Shown: positions 7,790 through 15,700 of the stretch, piece by piece
Numbering within the stretch: position 1 is the first letter of the stretch
Layout: every line of letters begins with the position of its first letter
Assembly (NCBI GenBank): GCA_012744295.1
Contig: JAAYIB010000016.1
Location: 1-29,808 of the forward strand
Length of the DNA: 29,808 nucleotides
Source of the DNA: Acholeplasmataceae bacterium
Lineage (GTDB): Bacteria; Bacillota; Negativicutes; Acidaminococcales; Acidaminococcaceae
Direction: 5' to 3'
The notes under the pieces: model-generated
The model's database searches: none
What the model saw: only the letters and a program-made list of their open reading frames with translations
What the model was told of the DNA's origin: nothing
Made by a program: the position numbers and the translations under genes

Positions 7790-8527
7790 ATGCGAGATTT
7801 TGTAACTTGTCTGGAGTTTTTGACCAGAATACGGTTTTCCAAGAGGACGTCATGGTCGGAGGATGATTTTTCACGGAGCGTACCGTATTTTCCTATTGTC
7901 GGCCTTGTTATCGGCGTGCTTTTGGCAATCGTCAATCAGGCAATCCTCGGATTGCACCTTGAGCCCTTAATGAGGGTTACGGTGCTCATTCTTGCAGAAA
8001 TAATGATAACCGGAGCATTGATGTATGATGGCTTTATGGATACTGCCGACGGTATATTTTCCGCACGTGACAGGGACAGGATGCTTGAAATAATGAAAGA
8101 CAGCAATGTCGGTTCGAATGCGGTTCTGGCAGTCATCGTACTGGTTTTACTGAAGATTTCCGCTTATCTGCAGCTTCCTCCCGAAGAGCTGAGCCTCGTG
8201 CTTATTGCAATGTCTGTAACGACAAGAACCTTCATGGTCCTTTATATTGTGAATTTCCCATATGCACGTAAGGAAGGGATAGGCAGCTTGTTTAAAAAGT
8301 TTGCCAGGCCTGTATATACTTATATAGCGTTTGCGATAGGCGCAGCGATTGTCCTCGCCTCCGGCACGACCCTTTTGCTGACATCAGCCGTATGCTTTTT
8401 CCCTCTTATGGGGGCAGCCTGGTATCTGGTTAAGCTTCTCGGCGGATTGACCGGTGATACTTACGGCGCCCTTACAGAAACGGGCAACGTCCTGTTTCTT
8501 CTGATATTCATACTAATAACCGGATAG
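7790..8527 (+). CDS. cobS: Adenosylcobinamide-GDP ribazoletransferase (cobalamin synthase)
   Basis: Integral membrane enzyme that joins adenosylcobinamide-GDP to the alpha-ribazole (phosphate), closing the nucleotide loop. The 245-residue protein starts FVTCLEFLTRIRF, followed by SVPYFPIVGLVIG. Its signature DGFMDTADGIFSARDRDRMLEIMKDS spans about residues 81-106, with aspartates that bind Mg and the GDP moiety. Several hydrophobic segments follow, as expected. It lies 9 bases after cobT and its stop is overlapped by the ribosome binding site (GGTGGAGG) of the next gene, so it is tightly coupled within the operon. Confidence 0.95.
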   Translation: MRDFVTCLEFLTRIRFSKRTSWSEDDFSRSVPYFPIVGLVIGVLLAIVNQAILGLHLEPLMRVTVLILAEIMITGALMYDGFMDTADGIFSARDRDRMLEIMKDSNVGSNAVLAVIVLVLLKISAYLQLPPEELSLVLIAMSVTTRTFMVLYIVNFPYARKEGIGSLFKKFARPVYTYIAFAIGAAIVLASGTTLLLTSAVCFFPLMGAAWYLVKLLGGLTGDTYGALTETGNVLFLLIFILITG

Positions 8528-8538
8528 GTGGAGGATTT

Positions 8539-9411
8539 ATGACTGACTTACACGATCTTATAAGCGTCATGACGCCCCTGGATTTCGAGGCTTCACAAGC
8601 CGCCAGGGAGCGCTTCGACAACTTGATTAAGCCAAAGGGTTCGCTTGCAAGGCTTGAAGACATGGTTTGCCTTTATGCCGGCGCCCAGCGATTGGTTGAG
8701 CCTTCTTTGCTCAATTACCCTCGAAGGGGTATTATCATCTGGGCTGACACACAGGCCGACAAAGATTTTCTTCAAAGAATAAGGCATGAGCTGGAACCCA
8801 TGCTCTTTTTAGCCAATGAGGCGAAAAGCGAGGTGATTGTCGAAGAACTGTCAATCAAAGAGAAATATCGCGATAAAAACTTAATACTTGACGCCGTGCT
8901 TACCGGTATTGGCAAAACGGTCAGATACATTAAAGAAAATGAGTACAAATTGCTTTCAGTATCGCTGCCGGGAGCTTATGATGCAGCGGAGGAATTCTCT
9001 GCAGAAGCCGAAGGAGATGTCCTTGCAATTTTGACGTCACACAGTGATGTCAGACTTTCTGCGGCTGTAGGTTCGATTCTGGCAGCAGTCTCGCTGCGGG
9101 TGCCGGTCATGCTGGACGGAGCCGCTTCCGCTCTTGCAGCCTTATTGGCCATGCGTATCGCTCCGCTGACAGGGCAATATCTGATAGCCAGTCACGTAAC
9201 AACGGAACCTAACCATGAAAAGCTTCTGAAGATGTTAGGCACGTCTCCCGTCTTGCGCCTGGAAATAACACAGGGACAAGGCGAAGGCGCCTCACTCGGT
9301 TTTATGCTTTTTGACGCGGGACTTCGTGCTTACAAGGAAATGGAAACTTTCGCTGAGGCAGGCGTTCACGCAGAAGTGCCGGAGCTTGCACAGACCAACT
9401 TCAGGCTATGA
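8539..9411 (+). CDS. Divergent, shortened CobT-family protein (ArsB-like candidate)
   Basis: A 290-residue relative of the CobT next door. The N terminus (ARERFDNLIKPKGSLARLEDM) and the C-terminal half (VPVMLDGAASALAALLA, YLIASHVTTEPNHEKLL, QGQGEGASLGFMLFDAGL) align with CobT. The glutamate corresponding to E317 is kept (E249). The GDHG loop is replaced by WADTQAD, and the EMGIGNTT block is absent, the matching stretch reading LLSVSLPGAYDAAEE, so the equivalent of E174 is lost. The protein is about 55 residues shorter. In Sporomusa two CobT homologues, ArsA and ArsB, act together to phosphoribosylate phenol and p-cresol, and this gene could be the ArsB-like partner. The alternatives are an inactive or regulatory paralogue. 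It is in frame, well spaced and clearly maintained. Confidence 0.85.
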   Translation: MTDLHDLISVMTPLDFEASQAARERFDNLIKPKGSLARLEDMVCLYAGAQRLVEPSLLNYPRRGIIIWADTQADKDFLQRIRHELEPMLFLANEAKSEVIVEELSIKEKYRDKNLILDAVLTGIGKTVRYIKENEYKLLSVSLPGAYDAAEEFSAEAEGDVLAILTSHSDVRLSAAVGSILAAVSLRVPVMLDGAASALAALLAMRIAPLTGQYLIASHVTTEPNHEKLLKMLGTSPVLRLEITQGQGEGASLGFMLFDAGLRAYKEMETFAEAGVHAEVPELAQTNFRL

Positions 9412-9430
9412 ATTGCAGGTGGAGAAAATA

Positions 9431-10039
9431 ATGAAAAAAATTTTTTTGGCGCGTCACGGACAAACTGACGCCAACAATACTTTGACTTACCAAGGACATA
9501 TTGACAACCCTTTAAACAATAAAGGGCTGCTGCAGGCTAAGAAACTTGCAGCTTACTTCAGAGAAGAACCGCTCGCACGTATTTATACAAGCGACTTAGT
9601 CCGAACCGTGGAAACCGCACAACCTACATCCGAGCTTTTAAACGCCGAAATCGTCAAGATACCGTCTTTTAAGGAAATAAACTTCGGCGAGTGGGAAGGT
9701 CTGACTTATGAGGAGATAAAAAAACGCTGGCCGAAGGATATCGAGGATTTTTTCCACAGACCCGCCACGATTAAGATCAGCGGCGGGGAAAGTTTTAAGG
9801 AGGTACAGGAAAGGGCGTGGGCCTCCTTTCAGGAAGTAGTTGCATCGCACGGTGGTGACGAGAGCCTCCTGATAGTTTCGCACGGAGGAACAGTCAGAAC
9901 CCTGCTTTGTGCCATTATGAATCTTGATTTGAATGAAATGTGGAAAATAAGCATCGACAATGCCGGCATCAGTTGTATCTTACAGCTGGAAAACCGTTGT
10001 TGGATAAAAAATATAAATGATACATATTTTCTGAAATAG
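9431..10039 (+). CDS. cobC: Histidine phosphatase family protein, alpha-ribazole phosphatase (CobC-like)
   Basis: Removes the 5'-phosphate from alpha-ribazole phosphate or from cobalamin phosphate, the last step of nucleotide-loop assembly. The 202-residue protein starts MKKIFLARHGQTD, with the phospho-accepting H9 in the RHG motif. The second histidine is H151 in LLIVSHGGTVR, and FGEWEG (about 85-90) gives the acid/base region. The frame extends upstream to 9311, but ATG 9431 directly before the catalytic motif has a GGTGGAGA ribosome binding site and is the right start. The generic phosphoglycerate-mutase fold alone does not prove specificity; last place in the cobUTS operon does most of the work. 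Confidence 0.88.
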   Translation: MKKIFLARHGQTDANNTLTYQGHIDNPLNNKGLLQAKKLAAYFREEPLARIYTSDLVRTVETAQPTSELLNAEIVKIPSFKEINFGEWEGLTYEEIKKRWPKDIEDFFHRPATIKISGGESFKEVQERAWASFQEVVASHGGDESLLIVSHGGTVRTLLCAIMNLDLNEMWKISIDNAGISCILQLENRCWIKNINDTYFLK

Positions 10040-10099
10040 CTATTTTTTAAGAAAATTTATTAACAATTTGGAATAATTTTATTTTTTGTGCACAGCGTG

Positions 10100-10128
10100 T
10101 TGACTTTCATCTACTATTAATATATACT
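10100..10128 (+). promoter_or_regulatory. Strong promoter for the zinc-ribbon gene
   Basis: TTGACT at 10100-10105, a 17-base spacer, and TATACT at 10123-10128. It lies in a very AT-rich stretch after cobC. The start near 10135 leaves a leader of roughly 115 bases. Confidence 0.8.
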
Positions 10129-10172
10129 ACTTATAGTTGATATCTCACCAGGTTCTATAGGATTCCACACTT

Positions 10173-10194
10173 CTTCCCAAACTTCTTGGGGAAG
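10173..10194 (+). promoter_or_regulatory. Hairpin in the long leader of the zinc-ribbon gene
   Basis: CTTCCCAA (10173-10180) pairs with TTGGGGAAG (10186-10194) with one bulged G and a 5-base loop. No T run follows, so it is not a terminator. It may be a regulatory or stabilising leader structure; no known riboswitch class is recognised. Confidence 0.45.
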
Positions 10195-10249
10195 CTTAGG
10201 AACTGATCTATGAGTCCGCATGGGGTATGGATAAGAAGGAGTGATAGCA

Positions 10250-10540
10250 ATGAAAGAAGACAAGACATTATCATGCCGCGAGTGTGGCGCAGAATTCGTT
10301 TTTTCGGCTTCTGAACAAGAATTTTACGATGAAAAAGGTTTTACCAATGAGCCGGGACGCTGCCCTACATGCCGTCAAGCACGCAAACAACGCATGGGCA
10401 ATGGCAATGAACGCGCACCGCGCCAGATGTATTCTGCTACTTGTGCAGAGTGCGGCTGCCAGACAGAAGTTCCTTTCCGCCCGTCAATGGACAGGCCGGT
10501 ATACTGCCGTGACTGCTTCAACAAGATGAAGGATCAATAA
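10250..10540 (+). CDS. Small double zinc-ribbon protein
   Basis: A 96-residue protein with two cysteine clusters. The first, residues 6-42, is a probable zinc-ribbon (zf-trcl-like) with C9-x2-C12 and C38-x2-C41 and the typical FTNEPGRCPTCR. The second, residues 65-90, has C65-x2-C68 and C86-x2-C89 with the motif TEVPFRPSMDRPVYCRDC. This CxxC/CxxC module is common in small Firmicutes proteins of unknown function, and nucleic-acid binding is only a guess. The ATG at 10250 follows AAGGAG by 8 bases; an upstream in-frame GTG at 10241 overlaps that site and is rejected. It has its own strong promoter, a long leader and its own terminator, so it is a stand-alone unit that may be highly expressed. 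Confidence 0.88.
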   Translation: MKEDKTLSCRECGAEFVFSASEQEFYDEKGFTNEPGRCPTCRQARKQRMGNGNERAPRQMYSATCAECGCQTEVPFRPSMDRPVYCRDCFNKMKDQ

Positions 10541-10550
10541 TTCAAATTCA

Positions 10551-10579
10551 AACCAGCTACTGACGTAGCTGGTTTTTTT
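10551..10579 (+). terminator. Rho-independent terminator after the zinc-ribbon gene
   Basis: AACCAGCTAC (10551-10560), loop TGAC, GTAGCTGGTT (10565-10574), then a run of T. The stem is 10 perfect base pairs. Confidence 0.96.
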
Positions 10580-10601
10580 GTGTTATTTATTACAAATATT
10601 T

Positions 10602-10609
10602 GCTATAAT
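10602..10609 (+). promoter_or_regulatory. Extended -10 promoter for the DUF2156 gene
   Basis: TGCTATAAT combines an extended TG element with a consensus -10. No convincing -35 lies 16-18 bases upstream, as is usual for extended -10 promoters. Confidence 0.6.
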
Positions 10610-10641
10610 ATATACCATAAGGTTTTTAAAATAGGGAGTGG

Positions 10642-11544
10642 TTGCGTATTTTGGAATTCAAGAATATTGAATTAGAAGATAGGGAAATTTTTGACAAATA
10701 TTTTTCAATGAAAAAGTACATGGGCTCGGAATGCACTTTCACCAATCTTTTTGTCTGGCAGAAATGCTACGACATTCGTTGGGCTGAAGCTAATGGCGCC
10801 TTGTTTATTAAAGTCAGGCGTAAGGAATTCACTTTTGTGCTTCCGCCGTTTGTCGGCAAAGAAGGTGATTTGTCGGACGTGCTGGCAAGCTTGTCGTCAT
10901 ATTTTGCGGGGCAGCCTTTTGAAATCAGAGGCATTTACGAAGACATGCTGCCATTGCTGCAGGAACGACTCCCGTCTTCAACCGAATTCGTTGAAGACAG
11001 GGATAACTGGGACTATATCTATCTTCGAGAGAATCTGGCATCACTTTCGGGAAGAAAATACCACGCCAAAAAGAATCATGCCAATGCCTTTCGCAAGGAA
11101 CACCCGGACTATGAGTTTTCCTTATTGACTAAGGACGATGTTGAGGAATGTATAGAATTTGCTGATGCCTGGTGTGAAAAAAAGGAGCCGGGCGCTGACG
11201 AACTGCGCTGTGAATTTTGTGCGTTGGAGAAAGCTCTCAGGAATCTTGAGAATTTAAGCATCAAGGGCGCCGTTATTCGAATAGACGGAAAAATACAGGC
11301 CTTTGCCGTCGGAGAAAAATTAAATCCCGAAACTGCGGTTATCCATTTTGAAAAGGCCAATCCCGAAATACGAGGACTCTACGCCGTGATAAACCAGGAT
11401 TTTTGTGCGGGTGTCTGGACCGATGTTACTTACATCAACCGCGAAGAGGACATGGGGATCGAAGGGCTGCGTAAAGCCAAGGAATCGTATCGCCCGGAAT
11501 TCATGGTAAAAAAGTATAGCGCACTTATCAGTGCCAAACGGTGA
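10642..11544 (+). CDS. DUF2156 (GNAT-fold, phosphatidylglycerol lysyltransferase C-terminal-like) protein
   Basis: A soluble 300-residue DUF2156 protein. This domain is the catalytic, GNAT-like half of MprF-type aminoacyl-phosphatidylglycerol synthases, but the membrane half is missing, so lipid aminoacylation should not be assumed. Recognisable blocks are IELEDREIFDKYF at the N terminus, CTFTNLFVWQ, and the diagnostic GRKYHAKKNHANAF near residue 136. The start is uncertain: TTG 10642 lies only 3 bases after GGGAG, whereas TTG 10651 has 12-base spacing; both give plausible N termini. The last 4 bases overlap the following acetyltransferase gene, indicating a coupled pair. No substrate can be named. 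Confidence 0.85.
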   Translation: MRILEFKNIELEDREIFDKYFSMKKYMGSECTFTNLFVWQKCYDIRWAEANGALFIKVRRKEFTFVLPPFVGKEGDLSDVLASLSSYFAGQPFEIRGIYEDMLPLLQERLPSSTEFVEDRDNWDYIYLRENLASLSGRKYHAKKNHANAFRKEHPDYEFSLLTKDDVEECIEFADAWCEKKEPGADELRCEFCALEKALRNLENLSIKGAVIRIDGKIQAFAVGEKLNPETAVIHFEKANPEIRGLYAVINQDFCAGVWTDVTYINREEDMGIEGLRKAKESYRPEFMVKKYSALISAKR

Positions 11545-12728
11545 CGGAGATGAACTATCATTTAATTAATGAAAGCAAACTGCAGGAGATTGCCGACTTG
11601 TGGGACTATTGCTTTGAAAAGAAAGAAGAATTCTTTCATCAGTGGTATTTCAACGAGTATTGTCTGAAACAGAACCAGATCGTGGCAGGTTTTGACGATG
11701 AAGGCAGATTGGCGAACATGGTGCATCTGAATCCGTACAGGTTAAGCATACGAGGAAAGCAGACGGAAACTATGTATCTGGTCGGTGTGGCAACAGAGTC
11801 CGTTTTCCGGGGCCGCCGTCTGACACGCGGCCTTTTGGAACTGACCTTGGCGATTTTGCGGGCAAAGGGCATTAACTCGGTGCTGTTGATGCCGGAACAT
11901 GCCGGCGTATATTTGCCCTACCAGTTTGCCTTCACATATTTCAGGCACCGCTACAATATGCCGCTTTCAGAGCTGAATGCTCCTGTTCCTGAAGATGCTT
12001 TAAGGCTTGAACGAGTCAATATTGGAGAATGCAAAGCGATTTTTGCCGATTTGTACAGCCGGCAAATGCTCGCGAAGCATGCCTTTGTTTGCCGAGGCGA
12101 ACGCGAGTGGAATAACTTTCTCACGGTTTTCAGCCAGGAAAAGGGCGAGGCGGTTATTGCCTATTTGGGCAATAACCCTCTCGGATATATGTTTTACCAG
12201 CGAACAGGCGTCGCTTTCCGCGTTCACGAACTCATTTACCTCGAGCATGAGGTCAAATGGAGCTTTTTGCATTATGCGAAGCAGCATGTCGCCCAATGCC
12301 AGAACTTTGAATGGCTGGCAGGAGAAGGAGACTTGTCCCACCTGCAGTTTACAAACCAAAAATACGCCGGCTGCCTGCAGCCCTTCGCGATGTCCCGCGT
12401 GATCAACGTTGCGGGAGTGTTGGCGGATCTAAAAGCAGACGGCGATCTTCGCGGCAGCTTTGTTCTTTTGGTTACCGACAAATTGCTTAAGGCTAACAAT
12501 TCACTTTTGTCTTTAAACGTTGAAAACGGCGTTGTCGAGGTCAAACCGGCTTTTGAGCTTCCGGATGTAGAGATGGACGTTGCCGCTTTCACACAATTGT
12601 TTTTCGGACAATTCAGTCTGAATGAGCTTGCTGCAGAGGGACTTGCCACGGTCTGCTCCAAACCTGCGGCGGATTTGCTCGCAGGGCTTTTCCCCAAATG
12701 CAAGAATTATCTTAATGAGTATTATTGA
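11541..12728 (+). CDS. Eis-like GNAT family N-acetyltransferase
   Basis: A 395-residue protein with an N-terminal GNAT domain. MYLVGVATESVFRGRRLTRGLL (about residues 78-98) carries the acetyl-CoA pyrophosphate loop, and VLLMPEHAGVYLPYQFAFTYF resembles the Eis group. A middle second GNAT-like part and a C-terminal sterol-carrier-like domain (LVTDKLLKANNSLLSLNVENGVV) complete the Eis layout. Eis proteins acetylate amines, including lysines and aminoglycosides; the substrate here is unknown and no resistance role should be inferred. Initiation is probably GTG 11541, overlapping the DUF2156 stop by 4 bases without a good ribosome binding site of its own, which suggests translational coupling; ATG 11550 is a second option. 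purL follows after 14 bases. Confidence 0.82.
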   Translation: MTEMNYHLINESKLQEIADLWDYCFEKKEEFFHQWYFNEYCLKQNQIVAGFDDEGRLANMVHLNPYRLSIRGKQTETMYLVGVATESVFRGRRLTRGLLELTLAILRAKGINSVLLMPEHAGVYLPYQFAFTYFRHRYNMPLSELNAPVPEDALRLERVNIGECKAIFADLYSRQMLAKHAFVCRGEREWNNFLTVFSQEKGEAVIAYLGNNPLGYMFYQRTGVAFRVHELIYLEHEVKWSFLHYAKQHVAQCQNFEWLAGEGDLSHLQFTNQKYAGCLQPFAMSRVINVAGVLADLKADGDLRGSFVLLVTDKLLKANNSLLSLNVENGVVEVKPAFELPDVEMDVAAFTQLFFGQFSLNELAAEGLATVCSKPAADLLAGLFPKCKNYLNEYY

Positions 12729-12742
12729 ATCGGAGGGCTGAC

Positions 12743-15700
12743 ATGAAGGAGCAAATCAAAAGATTGTTTGTAGAGAAAAAGCCTGAATTTGCGATTGAAC
12801 AACGGGAATTATTGGCGGATCTTAGAGAAAACCTTGGCTTGACAGGGATTAAAGACGTGCGGATTCTGAATCGCTATGATGTTTTGGGCCTGACTGCCGA
12901 AGAATTTGAAGAAGCAAGCCGCCTTGTGTTTTCGGAGCCGCCGGTTGATTTTGTTTTTTATGAGGACATAATGCTTTTGGGAGGCGAAAAAGCTTTTGTT
13001 ACTGAACTGCTTCCCGGTCAGTATGACCAAAGAGAGGACTTTGCAGAACAGTGCGTACAGCTGATTACGCAGAAGGAGAAACCGACAATAGCCTTTGCAA
13101 AAGTCTACATATTTTCCGGAGACATCAGTGAACAGGAACTCGTGACAATCAAAAGCTACTGCATCAATCCGATTGAAGCCAGAGAGTCCGAGTGGGGCAA
13201 GCCGGAAAGCCTTCTGGCAGCAAGCGAAGAACCGCCATCCGTTCCTTTGCTGCATGATTTTACGAAGCTTGGGCAAAACGGCTTAGAGTTGTTACGTGCT
13301 GAAAAGGGTTTTGCCATGAGCATGGCTGACCTCCTTTTTTGCCAGCAATATTTTAGAAAGGAAGGGCGCGCCCCTTCTTTGACAGAGTTGAAAGTTCTTG
13401 ATACATATTGGTCGGACCATTGCCGTCACACGACCTTCATGACAAGGATCGAAGATGTGGAAATTGCTCCAGGCGTATTTAATGAGCCCATTCAAACAGC
13501 TTACGACAGGTATTTGGAGGTTCGTGACAGCCTATACGGCGCAGAGACTGACAGACCGGTCACTTTAATGGATATTGCCGTAATCGGTATGAAAAAGCTG
13601 AAAAGCGAGGGTAAGCTTCCTCAGCTTGACGTTTCAGAAGAAATCAACGCCTGCAGCATAAAGGTGCCGATTGAGGTTGACGGACAAACAGAAGAATGGC
13701 TTGTCATGTTCAAAAATGAGACCCATAACCATCCGACGGAAATAGAGCCTTTTGGAGGTGCGGCGACCTGTCTTGGCGGTGCCATTCGCGATCCGCTGTC
13801 GGGAAGAGCGTATGTTTATCAGGCAATGCGTGTGACAGGTTCGGCGGACCCAAGAACCCCGGTTGAAAAAACACTGTCCGGCAAATTGCCCCAAAGGAAA
13901 ATAACAATAGGGGCCGCCAGCGGCTATAGCTCCTACGGTAACCAAATCGGTCTTTCAACCGGACAAGTACAGGAATATTACCATGATAAATTTGTTGCTA
14001 AAAGAATGGAACTGGGCGCGGTTATAGGTGCCGTGCCGCAAAGCAATGTAAGACGCGAGGCTCCGTCCCCCGGCGACCTGATTGTTCTTCTGGGCGGCAG
14101 GACAGGACGAGACGGCTGCGGCGGAGCAACGGGCTCTTCAAAAGAGCACACGCTTGATTCCCTGCTTTCTTGCGGTGCCGAGGTCCAGAAAGGAAATCCG
14201 CCGACGGAAAGAAAAATTCAGAGGTTATTCCGCAATCCTGAAGTTACGCGTCTGATCAAGCGCTGTAATGATTTCGGCGCGGGGGGCGTTTCCGTTGCTT
14301 GCGGCGAGCTGACTGACGGATTGGTCATTGACCTTGATAAAGTTCCTAAAAAGTATGAAGGTTTGGACGGAACGGAGCTTGCAATTTCTGAGTCCCAGGA
14401 AAGAATGGCAGTTGTAATAGAATCAAAGGACAGGGAACTTTTTATCAGTCTGGCAGACAGTGAAAACCTCGAAGCGACAGTCATTGCAGAAGTCAGCGAG
14501 GAGCCAAGGCTTGTAATGTTATGGCGCGGACAAAAAATTGTTGACTTGGCACGTGAATTTCTCGATACGAATGGCGTCGCGCAAACAACTGAGATAAAAG
14601 TACCGGAGATTAAGGATGAAAGCGTCTTCAACATTTGTCCCGAAAATATTCGCTCCCGCAGCTTAAAGGACGCCTGGCTCGCCAACTTAAAAAGATTGAA
14701 TGTCTGCAGTCAGAAAGGGCTTGCAGAAAGATTCGACAGCACGATTGGACGCGGAACGGTTCTCATGCCGTTCGGAGGTTCGGCTCAGCTGACTCCGACC
14801 GAAGGAATGATTGCGCGTTTGCCGGTCCTTCATGGTAAAACCAGCTCGGCATCAGTGATGGCCAACGGATATAATCCAACTGTAGCCTGCTGGAGCTCGT
14901 TCCATGGGGCAATGTATGCCGTTGTCGAATCGGTTTGCCGAGCTGTCGCGCTTGGTGCCAATCCGGATTCGATTCATCTGACACTGCAGGAATACTTTCC
15001 CAAAATGAACGATGCGGAAGCTTGGGGACAGCCCTTCAGCGCCCTCCTGGGAGCTTTTTACACAATGGACGCTCTCGGGCTCGCAGCTATTGGCGGCAAG
15101 GACAGCATGTCCGGAACCTTCATGGACAAGAATGTGCCTCCTACGCTCGTCTCATTTGCGGTTGACGTAATTAATGGCGAATTCGCCGTTTCTTCGGAAT
15201 TCAAGACGCCCGGCAGTCAGGTTGTTTTCCTGCCCGCGCCACGAACTGCCAATGAAGTCATTATGTTTGAAACTCTAAAAAATAATCTTAAGGCGGTTTA
15301 CAAGCTTATTCTTGCGAAAGATATAAAGGCGGCCTCCGTTGTTAAGGAAGGCGGTATTGCAGCGGCTATCTCAGCAATGTGCCTTGGCAATGAATATGGC
15401 TTTGACTTTATTAAACCTTTTAATGACACCGAGTGCTTATTTGTGCTTCAACCCGGCGGCTTTGTTCTCGAACTTGCAGAAGGCAAGAATGCCGAGGAGC
15501 TTCTTGACGGATTGGATTATGTAAATCTCGGCCTTGTTAGTGAGAAGAAGCGAATTTCACTAAACGATGTCGAGCTTGGGCTAAACGAAGTGAAAGATCA
15601 TTATTTAAAACCTCTTGACGGAATTTTCCCGCGTTTTGTCAAACACGCGGCGGAACCTCCGGAGGATCTGCAAAAACCGCTATTCAAGCCAGAACTGCCT

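Noticed and set aside
9311..9430. Upstream extension of the cobC frame
   Set aside because: It overlaps the preceding gene in another frame; ATG 9431 has a good ribosome binding site and begins the conserved LARHGQTD block.
10034..10047. AAATAGCTATTTTTT as a cobC terminator
   Set aside because: The palindrome is only 6 bp per arm with no GC content and no room for a loop; too weak to claim.
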